DNA of 6,069 nt, taken from JANQRV01 sp964533785 (GTDB lineage: Bacteria > Bacteroidota > Bacteroidia > Chitinophagales > Saprospiraceae). This document shows positions 1-5,925 of this stretch, piece after piece. The translations under genes and the position numbers were made by a program. Location of the stretch: positions 1 through 6,069 of the forward strand of contig CAZHNG010000389.1 in the NCBI GenBank assembly GCA_964533785.1, given 5' to 3'. Each line of letters begins with the position of its first letter. Position 1 is the stretch's first letter. The notes beneath the pieces were generated by a model. The model searched no databases. It saw only the letters and a program-made list of their open reading frames with translations, and was not told the origin of the DNA.

Positions 1-48
1 GCATAAAATTTGCCTCGCTTTCGCTCGTTCATGACCCACCGAACAAGT

Positions 49-684
49 CTAATAAAAAATGGGAATAGTAGCCACCACCTTTGTAGTCTTGCCCTCTAAT
101 TCAGCGGGTTGCCATTTTGGCATGTCTTTCACCATATCCTTTACTATTTTTTCCCTTTCACAATCTATACAAGGAAGCCCTTTGACATCGTCAAAAAAAG
201 CTTTTCCTTTGCGATCGATCAGTACCAGAACAGTGAACCATTGTTTTTCTTGGGTCAACTTGTCTTTTAGATAGTTTTGAGTAAAGCTGCGGAGGGAATC
301 GTTCGAGCATTGATAAGGATCGGAAGCCATTTGACAAGCCGGGCTGAATAACGGAGGAACGATATCAACGTCACTCGAATCCAATGCTGCGCTCGACATT
401 TTTCCAATGGTCTCATGCACAACATCCGCCGGGCTCACTGCGGGTTTGGCAACCGATGGAATATCAGGCATGAGTTCTTCCTCTTTCGTCAACAGGCGAA
501 AGGAGTACTCCCTGCTGGTATCTACGTCGGTTTGGTCTTGCTGGATCTTATGTCTATCTTTTACTTCATCACTCATTTCAATAGCATCTTCATTTTGATC
601 GCCCGGAGTACCCGGTGAACACTGAAATAACATTAAACTGAAAACAGCTAATGTCAAATAAGATAATATACTTTTGATCTTCAT
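49..684 (-). CDS. Lipoprotein with TonB C-terminal-like domain
   Basis: This 211-residue protein starts with a lipoprotein signal: a charged MKIK, a hydrophobic stretch to about residue 20, and a lipobox LFQC with the acylated Cys at 22. Residues about 25-110 are polar, acidic and proline-containing, as in a flexible spacer. Residues about 127-211 resemble the TonB C-terminal domain of Bacteroidota. They have a VLIDRKGK strand pair, then MPKWQPAELEGK and the terminal strand ending IPIFY, matching the family pattern MPKWxPgxxxGkxVxVxxxxPIxF. Classical TonB is held by an inner-membrane helix and energises outer-membrane receptors; here the anchor is a lipid, so a true energy-transducing role is doubtful. 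Four Cys follow the anchor (117, 126, 172, 175), the last two as CIDC, suggesting possible disulfides in the envelope. The ATG at 684 is preceded by an A/T-rich leader. The gene lies 157 bp downstream of the stress-protein gene and may have its own promoter. The domain call is fairly sure, the function unknown. Confidence 0.85.
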   Translation of the reverse strand: MKIKSILSYLTLAVFSLMLFQCSPGTPGDQNEDAIEMSDEVKDRHKIQQDQTDVDTSREYSFRLLTKEEELMPDIPSVAKPAVSPADVVHETIGKMSSAALDSSDVDIVPPLFSPACQMASDPYQCSNDSLRSFTQNYLKDKLTQEKQWFTVLVLIDRKGKAFFDDVKGLPCIDCEREKIVKDMVKDMPKWQPAELEGKTTKVVATIPIFY

Positions 685-841
685 AATTTTAATTTTTAAT
701 ATATTTTTCAGTCCTTCAGCCTGAAAGAGTTGTGTTTTATTGAGATGGGATCTCTATTTCGGACATGAGGATGCACCTTAAGGCACCACCGGCAGAGTTA
801 TAGTGGACTTGTCGAAAAGAGAAGAGAAAACGCTGTTAATT
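685..841 (-). other. Intergenic leader of the lipoprotein gene
   Basis: This 157-bp spacer lies between the stress-protein stop and the lipoprotein start. It contains no ORF of note. Two small dyads are visible: TTCAG-C-CTGAA at 715-725, and GAGAT-GGG-ATCTC at 742-754, the latter a five-base-pair hairpin. A CCTTAAGG palindrome sits at about 778-785. None is followed by a U-run in the minus direction, so I do not call a terminator. A promoter for the lipoprotein gene is expected here, but I could not place a convincing Bacteroidota -7/-33 pair. Confidence 0.35.
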
Positions 842-1672
842 TTATAATACAAGCGTTGGGATCGTACTTTTCAGGATGCGGTGTTCCATGTTATCTTTTC
901 CGAATACCCTTTGAAAGAAAGATTTTTCCTGTTTTTGGAAAATAAGCCAATCAGCTTGTTTTTCCTCGATCAATTCCTCCACCTTTCGTTCGGCGTGATC
1001 GGGGGAAAGACTTCGGTAGGCAAAAGGTGATGGATCAGAATTGAAATTGGCCGTCATTTCTTCGAATTCAGCAGCTTCGGGGTTTGAAGTAATGTGAGCC
1101 ACCGTAATTCGTATATGTTTGTTTTTTACCAGGTTTGACAACCATTTCAGATTTTGGTGTTCTTTAACTAAGTTTTCACTTACGTAAATGAAATGTTGTG
1201 GGGAATGCCAGGCGTATTTGTCAGGCACGATCAATACGGGACAGGATGCTTCTTTGGCTATACGGGTTTCAAAAGTACCTAGCCATTCATTGATGAAATT
1301 GAAAGCATGGTGTTGACCGATAACCAATAAATATGGATTTTCAATATCTACCTTACTTAGGATCCTGGATTCAGGCAGTCCGATCTCTACTTCGTAATTG
1401 ACTTTTTTCCAAACAACCTTTGTAATATCTTTAAGGTGTTGTAATCTTTCTTTTGCTTCTTTTCTCAAATTTTGAACGTCGATGGAACGTACGGTAGGTG
1501 AACCAATGCCCACTATAGCTTCGGGCCTTAAGGTAGGCGTCAAGTATTCCACGTCGATCAACATTACCGGTTTATCGATCATTCTGGCTAACATGACTCC
1601 GTAGATCGTTTCGCTGTCTAGCTTATCAAATTGAGTAGGGTATACAAATAAAGTTTCGTTCGGTGTTGGCAT
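842..1672 (-). CDS. Tandem-domain universal stress protein (UspA family)
   Basis: The 276-residue product has two UspA-like alpha/beta domains, a common double-Usp length. Domain 1 spans about residues 6-150. It has a first strand TLFVYPTQFD, a helix rich in small residues, a second strand PVMLIDV, and the closing signature VIGQHHAF...WLGTFETRIAKEASCPVLIVP. The ATP-binding motif G-x2-G-x9-G-[ST] is nearly kept: G119, His in place of the second Gly at 122, then G132 and T133. Domain 2, about 157-276, is degenerate at the same site (Phe, Gln, then G258-K259). Nucleotide binding, if any, would therefore be in domain 1. Such cytosolic proteins are linked to stress survival. The frame is open further up to a TTG at 1720, which would add 16 residues. 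I chose the ATG at 1672 because the Usp fold begins just after it and TTG starts are rare in Bacteroidota. It follows the protease gene by 25-73 bp, probably in one transcript. Confidence 0.85.
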   Translation of the reverse strand: MPTPNETLFVYPTQFDKLDSETIYGVMLARMIDKPVMLIDVEYLTPTLRPEAIVGIGSPTVRSIDVQNLRKEAKERLQHLKDITKVVWKKVNYEVEIGLPESRILSKVDIENPYLLVIGQHHAFNFINEWLGTFETRIAKEASCPVLIVPDKYAWHSPQHFIYVSENLVKEHQNLKWLSNLVKNKHIRITVAHITSNPEAAEFEEMTANFNSDPSPFAYRSLSPDHAERKVEELIEEKQADWLIFQKQEKSFFQRVFGKDNMEHRILKSTIPTLVL

Positions 1673-1745
1673 TTTGTTTTGAGATAAAACGATTGGTATT
1701 TTTAATTGTTCGATTTGCAAATAATAAATCAGGTCGGTAAAAGCT

Positions 1746-2324
1746 TCAGATCACCGCATCACGATCAGTTTCCGTCTTTTTCCGGTCCAGGGTGATTCTT
1801 TCGATCTCTTCCGGGGTCATATAGTATTTATTGATACGATTCAAATACCGGTCGGGAATAGAAGATTCTTCCAGAATGAATTTTTTAGTAGCCTGGATAT
1901 AATCTACGTATCCGTATTCAATAGCGAAAAGGTCGGCCCTTCTTTCTATGCCCATCCGGTAGACAGGTAGGGTAAGGTAGGCAATCCCCAATTTGACAAG
2001 GTTATACCAGGGGCGATTTAAGTAATCGATCAAATGGCCAAATTCATGAGCAAACCAGCCGACCAGAACATCCTCGGGTAAGTCTTTCATTTTCAGCCCT
2101 TCACTAAACTGCGGGCGTGTCCTGATCTCAACTTTATAAGCTCTTTTATTCCTACTAAAAAAGGAAGAATTAATGATAGGTTGCGCACGCATCGTTACTG
2201 GTTGCTTGTTGTTCACTTTCAAATAAATGGAATGACTATGTAGTGGATGGAAGCCTTCTAATGCTCTGCGGAAGGATTCAGTGATGTTATCAGGTAAATG
2301 TGATTGAAAGTGAAGATTTGGCAT
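1746..2324 (-). CDS. Small gluzincin-like putative zinc metalloprotease
   Basis: The 192-residue protein has an HExxH zinc site, AHEFGHLIDYL (HEFGH at residues 93-97), followed 30 residues later by ERRADLFA. Its Glu (127) is the probable third zinc ligand. HExxH plus ExxAD/ExxA is the arrangement of gluzincins such as M48 and M78 peptidases, but the rest fits neither well. Between the motifs is a hydrophobic stretch, VKLGIAYLTLPVY, probably a buried or membrane-surface helix rather than a full membrane span. No signal peptide is seen, so a cytosolic location is likely. The C-terminal YYMTPEEI resembles what I recall of an uncharacterised Bacteroidota family; substrate and activity are unknown. 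An upstream ATG at 2390 would add 22 residues and overlap the TraR/DksA-like gene by 20 bp, but those residues are partly encoded by a tandem repeat and look unlike a family N-terminus. The ATG at 2324, preceded by AAACTTTTACAA, is preferred. The gene is likely co-transcribed with both neighbours. Confidence 0.75.
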   Translation of the reverse strand: MPNLHFQSHLPDNITESFRRALEGFHPLHSHSIYLKVNNKQPVTMRAQPIINSSFFSRNKRAYKVEIRTRPQFSEGLKMKDLPEDVLVGWFAHEFGHLIDYLNRPWYNLVKLGIAYLTLPVYRMGIERRADLFAIEYGYVDYIQATKKFILEESSIPDRYLNRINKYYMTPEEIERITLDRKKTETDRDAVI

Positions 2325-2361
2325 TTGTAAAAGTTTATCGAATGAAGCGATCTCGGAAAAA

Positions 2362-2383
2362 AGGTGACACCTAGGTGACACCT
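2362..2383. repeat. Perfect tandem 11-bp repeat AGGTGACACCT x2
   Basis: Two exact copies of AGGTGACACCT abut at 2362-2372 and 2373-2383. Each copy is palindromic except at its central base, so the pair (with one flanking A and T) is also a near-perfect 24-bp dyad centred on CCTAGG. It lies across the stop codon (TAG, 2371-2373) of the TraR/DksA-like gene and encodes its last residues, GVT. It may be a small dispersed palindromic element, a binding site or a translational hairpin between two co-transcribed genes. The sequence alone does not decide. Confidence 0.8.
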
Positions 2384-2724
2384 TGAACATCGCGAATCAC
2401 CGTCGGATCAATAAGTAACCGCCTTTCATCGATCAGTTGGCCGGTATCAACATCAATACCAAAGGTGCCATTTTCAATCCGCAATAAAGCCGCGTGTAAT
2501 TTTTGCAGATAATTAGCTTTTCTTTCCGTCATAGCAGCCAGGCGGGAGAGTATTTGATCGGCCTTTCCATCCTCTCCGTAGGATTGATTGGCGTGGTCGC
2601 GACTACCGTGTGATTGCCATTCCTCATTTAATCGTTCCAATTCTGGCTTTGTTTTTTGGATTAGTTCGTTGATCTTATTTTTAAACATATCTAGCTTCTC
2701 TGAAGGATATTGATTATGAGCCAT
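2371..2724 (-). CDS. TraR/DksA-family protein lacking zinc-finger cysteines
   Basis: The 117-residue protein follows the short Bacteroidota TraR/DksA layout. An N-terminal helix (about 10-38) and a returning helix (about 55-85, with LQKLHAALLRIENGTFGI) form a coiled-coil hairpin, followed by a C-terminal globular end, TGQLIDERRLLIDP. Relatives known to me read RIENxTYGICxxTGKLIxxxRLxxxP; here the Cys is Asp91, and the whole protein has no Cys, so it cannot bind zinc through a Cys site. DksA/TraR proteins enter the RNA polymerase secondary channel and alter promoter choice, often with ppGpp. The acidic tip is not clearly conserved (GEDGKAD near 50-56), so that role is inference. An in-frame ATG at 2832 would add 36 residues of unrelated, unfolded-looking sequence. 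The ATG at 2724, preceded by AAAATACTAAAATT, matches the family start better. The last residues, GVT, come from a tandem repeat. It is first in a probable minus-strand operon with the protease and the stress protein. Confidence 0.8.
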   Translation of the reverse strand: MAHNQYPSEKLDMFKNKINELIQKTKPELERLNEEWQSHGSRDHANQSYGEDGKADQILSRLAAMTERKANYLQKLHAALLRIENGTFGIDVDTGQLIDERRLLIDPTVIRDVQGVT

Positions 2725-2924
2725 AATTTTAGTATTTTGAGTTAAAACGACAAGTTTCTGTGTATGTTCAGTGGTAATTATAATCGTTGAGTTTCTTAGA
2801 TATTTAGAATGGGAATATTTTGACCTTCTCATTTCATACTTTTTCCCAGTGCTCTAATTCAACAAAAACAACTACTTTCTTATTTATAGAATAAATCTTT
2901 ATTATCGAGCTATCGAATTTAAAA
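2725..2924. other. Divergent AT-rich intergenic region
   Basis: These 200 bp separate the divergently read TraR/DksA-like gene and the sigma-54 activator gene, so promoters for both should lie here. The region is AT-rich. TATCGA occurs twice, 8 bp apart, at 2903-2908 and 2911-2916, ending 8 bp before the activator ATG; it could be a small operator. A TATAAT string occurs in the minus direction around 2776-2783. I see no sigma-54 GG-N10-GC site and no clean TTTG/TAnnTTTG pair. Existence of promoters is inferred from gene orientation, not from a recognised motif. Confidence 0.4.
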
Positions 2925-5453
2925 ATGCCGAGCGTCCAATCACCATCAGATTTTGTCCAAATGCAGTTGCCTCTCGCCCAAATGATGGAGGTGGCAGAAT
3001 TAGGTTATCTGATCATCGATGAATTGGGGATCGTACGGAAAATTAACGAGCAATTATTATCCGATCTGGGCTATGAGCGGGAAGAATCAAAGGACCTAAG
3101 CATTCTTGAAGTAAATCCCGTTTTGACCTTCTTAGAATGGAAGCGGTTCTGGAAAAAATTGCAACCCAACCAAATTATTGAAGAAAACGCCGAGTTTATC
3201 ACCAAAGATGGCGTGATCTATCCGGTTAAGACCAAAGCTTACCCGGTTTTTTTTTCGGGTGCCAAATTTACCTGCATAACGGTTTTCAATCAATTGGAAG
3301 AAAATCGTTATAAAGATCTGTTGGATCTGACGGCGAAGGTAAGTAAAATTTGTAGCTGGGAATACGACCTGGTAAAGCAAGAGATCTTTCTTTCGCGCGG
3401 ATTTTTCAATTTGATCGGCGAATTAGACAAGGAAGAAAAATTATATACTCCATGGAATTTGCTTAGGGTGCTCAGAACTGTTGTGACGCGGGACGAGCTG
3501 AGGAAGATCCTTAACGCCATTCGCTGCACTATTGAATCCGGAAAGTCATTGGACCTGGAAACCCGGATGAGCTTACCGGAGCGGTCGGCTTCAAGCTTTA
3601 AAATAACGGGCACTCCTTTATATTTAGAAGAACAAACCGCCAAGATATTTGGTGTGGTTCAGGATATCTCCAGTATCAGCTTGCGTAGTGAAGAAATGTA
3701 TCTGGCGCAATATACCATTGAGCATTCTAAAGAGATGATTTTCTGGATCAGAGCGGATGGTTCCTTTTACTACACCAATAAAAAGGCTTCCGAAATATTC
3801 GGCTATACTTCCGAAGAGTTGGCTCAATTGAATGTAACGGATTTAAATCCATTCCAACCGAAGGAGGATTGGTCGGCCTATTGGTCGAAAGTGCAACGGG
3901 AGGGTTACGTAGAAGTAGAAACGGTGAATCAGACTAAAAGTGGAGAGCACATACCTCTGGAGTTTCGAGCCAGTATATTCGATTACCAGGGAGAAATTTT
4001 GATGTGTGTTTTTGGTCGGGATCTCCGATTCAAAAAGCAAAGAGATGAGTTAATAGATCTGGGGCATCAAACATTGGATCATTCCAAAGATATTTTCTTT
4101 TGGGCATTGCGGGATGGAACGATCATTTATTATAATAGAGCCGCCTACGAACAACTGGGCTATGCAGAATCCGAATTTGCGCATTTGAACATATACGATT
4201 TGGCCAGAGATCTAACGGAGGAAGAAAGCGATGGATTTTGGCAGCAATTGATGACTGACAATTACCTGGAATTCGAGCATACTGCTTACCGCAAAAATGG
4301 AGAGCATTTTCCCATACGGGTCAGGGTGACGCGGATGGAATATCAAGGGCAGGGTTGTGCCTGTATTGTATGGCAGGATATATCCAAAAGCCAGGAGCGC
4401 CTTCAAAAACTGGAATCTGCCTACGAGGAGATCAATCAGTTGAAAGATAAAATAGAACAAGAAAAAAATTATTTCCAGGCCGAGGTTACGGAAGCTTACA
4501 ACTTTAATAATATCATCAGTGCCAGTAAAAACTACCAAATAGTTCTGGATCAGGTAGCTCAGGTGGCGGACACCTCAACAACCGTTTTGATCCAGGGAGA
4601 GACGGGAACGGGAAAAGAACTGTTGGCCCGTGCCATTCATGGTTTTAGCAGCCGCAACGATAAACCATTTATCAAGGTCAATTGTACGGCTCTACCACCC
4701 AATTTGATCGAAAGTGAATTGTTTGGTCATGAAAAAGGTGCCTTTACGGGGGCCCACCAAACTAAAAAAGGTCGTTTTGAATTGGCGGATAAGGCTACTT
4801 TATTCCTGGATGAAATTGGCGAAATGCCCTTGGAGTTGCAGCCAAAACTACTGCGCGTTTTGCAGGAAGGAGAATTCACCAGAGTCGGCGGTAATCAGAC
4901 CATTAAAGTGGATGTCAGGATCATCGCTGCAACGAACCGCAACTTAAAAAAACAGGTCCATAAACAAAAATTCAGAGAAGACTTATTCTACCGGTTAAAT
5001 GTATTTCCCATTTATAACTTACCGTTGCGAGAACGCAAAGACGATATACCATTACTACTGCAGCATTTTATGAAAAAATATTCCGACGAAGCCAGGAAAA
5101 ACGTTGAGAAGGTTTTGGAAAAAGATCTGAAAGAACTAATGCGCTACGAATTCCCCGGGAACATCCGGGAGCTGGAAAATCTCGTCGAAAGAGCCGTCGT
5201 CCTTTCAAAAGGCAAAGTATTGAATTTATCGGCTATTTTGCCCCAAATGGCAAAGAACGCCTCTTATTCCGATAAGCGATTTCCTTCATTTGAGGAAATG
5301 CAAAAGCAGCACATCATTAAAGCGCTTAAACGGACCAATTGGAAAGTGACCGGAGAGAACAGCGCCGCCAAATTATTGAACATCAATGGTAAGACGCTGG
5401 CTTCAAAAATGCGGAAACTCGGTATTCGGCGAGAAGATTTTATGAACAACTAA
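2925..5453 (+). CDS. Four-PAS sigma-54-dependent transcriptional activator (AAA+, Fis HTH)
   Basis: This 842-residue enhancer-binding protein carries four PAS or PAS-like sensor domains at about 18-125, 135-250, 258-370 and 377-490. A coiled coil follows (about 488-522), then a complete sigma-54 AAA+ domain (about 530-770) and a Fis-type HTH (about 788-835). Core motifs are intact: Walker A GETGTGKE (K564), the sigma-54-contacting loop GAFTGA at 605-610, Walker B LFLDE (626-630), sensor I AATNR, arginine-finger region REDLFYR (R684, R690), and FPGNIRELEN with sensor II R748. It should therefore hydrolyse ATP and melt sigma-54 promoters from a distant enhancer. There is no receiver domain, GAF domain, signal peptide or membrane helix, so it is a one-component cytosolic sensor; its ligand is unknown. 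PAS 3 and 4 are near duplicates, sharing HSKxxxFWxxxDGxxxYxN at a spacing of 119 residues. The ATG at 2925 is preceded by GAATTTAAAA. It is divergent from the stress cluster and is followed by a thioredoxin-fold gene. Product class is certain; targets are not. Confidence 0.95.
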   Translation: MPSVQSPSDFVQMQLPLAQMMEVAELGYLIIDELGIVRKINEQLLSDLGYEREESKDLSILEVNPVLTFLEWKRFWKKLQPNQIIEENAEFITKDGVIYPVKTKAYPVFFSGAKFTCITVFNQLEENRYKDLLDLTAKVSKICSWEYDLVKQEIFLSRGFFNLIGELDKEEKLYTPWNLLRVLRTVVTRDELRKILNAIRCTIESGKSLDLETRMSLPERSASSFKITGTPLYLEEQTAKIFGVVQDISSISLRSEEMYLAQYTIEHSKEMIFWIRADGSFYYTNKKASEIFGYTSEELAQLNVTDLNPFQPKEDWSAYWSKVQREGYVEVETVNQTKSGEHIPLEFRASIFDYQGEILMCVFGRDLRFKKQRDELIDLGHQTLDHSKDIFFWALRDGTIIYYNRAAYEQLGYAESEFAHLNIYDLARDLTEEESDGFWQQLMTDNYLEFEHTAYRKNGEHFPIRVRVTRMEYQGQGCACIVWQDISKSQERLQKLESAYEEINQLKDKIEQEKNYFQAEVTEAYNFNNIISASKNYQIVLDQVAQVADTSTTVLIQGETGTGKELLARAIHGFSSRNDKPFIKVNCTALPPNLIESELFGHEKGAFTGAHQTKKGRFELADKATLFLDEIGEMPLELQPKLLRVLQEGEFTRVGGNQTIKVDVRIIAATNRNLKKQVHKQKFREDLFYRLNVFPIYNLPLRERKDDIPLLLQHFMKKYSDEARKNVEKVLEKDLKELMRYEFPGNIRELENLVERAVVLSKGKVLNLSAILPQMAKNASYSDKRFPSFEEMQKQHIIKALKRTNWKVTGENSAAKLLNINGKTLASKMRKLGIRREDFMNN

Positions 5454-5487
5454 CGAACCTACCCGATCTTATTTCGTTTTAGCTGCA

Positions 5488-5512
5488 ATTTATTTGATAA
5501 ATACTAGTATTT
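5488..5512 (+). promoter_or_regulatory. Overlapping dyads just upstream of the thioredoxin-fold gene
   Basis: A hairpin ATTTAT-TTG-ATAAAT occupies 5488-5502, and a perfect 14-bp palindrome AAATACTAGTATTT occupies 5499-5512, ending 7 bp before the chosen ATG at 5520. The two share bases 5499-5502, so they could not both form in one RNA. They may be an operator for a dimeric repressor or a leader structure. All arms are AT-rich, so RNA stability would be low. The dyads are seen; the function is inferred. Confidence 0.35.
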
Positions 5513-5519
5513 GCGGGGA

Positions 5520-5825
5520 ATGGAAGAGACTTTTACTACAGACGTGATTCAGGACACAGAAGGCTTGTTAATTTTAATTTTTGTATCTAATCATTTAGCT
5601 ACCTCCCGCATTTTATGCAGTATTCTCAAAAACTTACAACGGAAATACGATAGTGATTTCTCTTTGGCTTTAGTAGATATTGACCAAAAACCATCTCTGA
5701 AGGAGCAATTTGCTGTAGAGGTGATCCCTTCCACTTTTTTCTTCCTAAATGGCGAAAAGAAAGATTATTTTGTTGGTACACTTCCCGAAAAAATGATTCG
5801 CCAAAAAATTGAGTCTCACCTTTGA
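5520..5825 (+). CDS. Thioredoxin-fold protein without the CxxC active site
   Basis: The 101-residue protein has the size and strand order of a single thioredoxin domain. It has strand LLILIFVS, a helix ILCSILKNLQRKY, strand FSLALVDIDQ, the cis-proline segment VEVIPSTFFFLNGE (P70), and a final YFVGTLPEKMIRQKIESHL matching the usual Gly plus C-terminal helix. At the active-site position, where thioredoxins read WCGPCK, this protein reads HLATSR, so both catalytic Cys are missing (Leu26, Ser29). One Cys remains at 33. It therefore cannot do dithiol-disulfide exchange in the normal way and more probably acts as a binding or scaffold protein in the cytosol, as no signal peptide is seen. The frame extends to a TTG at 5511, adding three residues. 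The ATG at 5520, preceded by GCGGGGA, is the better start. It begins 66 bp after the activator stop and may be read through from it. Its role is not known. Confidence 0.8.
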   Translation: MEETFTTDVIQDTEGLLILIFVSNHLATSRILCSILKNLQRKYDSDFSLALVDIDQKPSLKEQFAVEVIPSTFFFLNGEKKDYFVGTLPEKMIRQKIESHL

Positions 5826-5837
5826 TTAAATAAAAGA

Positions 5838-5861
5838 AAATTGATTAAATATAATCAGTTT
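5838..5861 (+). terminator. Possible weak hairpin terminator after thioredoxin-fold gene
   Basis: AAATTGATT (5838-5846) can pair with AATCAGTTT (5853-5861), with one G-U wobble and a six-base loop, 12 bp after the stop codon. The stem is nine pairs but AT-rich, and the U-tract after it is short, so termination strength is doubtful. The left arm overlaps the second of two 11-bp direct copies of TTGATTAAATA (5822-5832 and 5841-5851), the first of which includes the stop codon. Confidence 0.3.
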
Positions 5862-5910
5862 ATTGAATAAGAAATTTTATAAATAATTGATTTACAGCCG
5901 TTAATAAGTT

Positions 5911-5925
5911 TGGCACGGCCTTTGA
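5911..5925 (+). promoter_or_regulatory. Candidate sigma-54 (-24/-12) promoter
   Basis: TGGCACGGCCTTTGA fits the sigma-54 consensus TGGCACG-N4-TTGC. The invariant -24 GG is at 5912-5913, and exactly ten bases later the -12 dinucleotide is GA instead of GC at 5924-5925. The seven bases TGGCACG match fully. Transcription would begin near 5936-5937 and run rightwards, off the window. It lies about 460 bp downstream of a gene for a sigma-54 activator, which suggests, but does not prove, that this activator drives it. The -12 mismatch is the main weakness. Confidence 0.6.

Noticed and set aside
11..30. GC-rich repeated tract as a terminator for the lipoprotein gene.
   Set aside because: The CTCGC/GCTCG tracts form a direct, not inverted, arrangement. 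Only two or three pairs around a GAAA loop are possible.
1..32. Minus-strand ATG at 32 opening a frame off the left edge (MNERKRGKFY).
   Set aside because: Only ten codons are visible, beginning 17 bp after the lipoprotein stop. The sequence is low in complexity (repeated GCGA) and may be noncoding; there is not enough to support a gene.
59..618. Plus-strand ORFs opposite the lipoprotein gene.
   Set aside because: Ser/Thr/Phe-rich products typical of antisense reading; the minus-strand protein has a signal peptide, lipobox and TonB-C motif.
2725..2832. N-terminal extension of the TraR/DksA-like gene to the ATG at 2832.
   Set aside because: The added 36 residues look like translated intergenic DNA, and family members start near the ATG at 2724.
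4212..4538. Minus-strand 108-codon ORF, and others, within the activator gene.
   Set aside because: They lie entirely in the strongly supported activator coding region, have no recognisable domains and are shadow frames.
5452..5478. AACGAA...TTCGTT as a terminator after the activator gene.
   Set aside because: The stem is only six pairs with a 15-base loop, and the U-run is short; it also begins within the stop codon.
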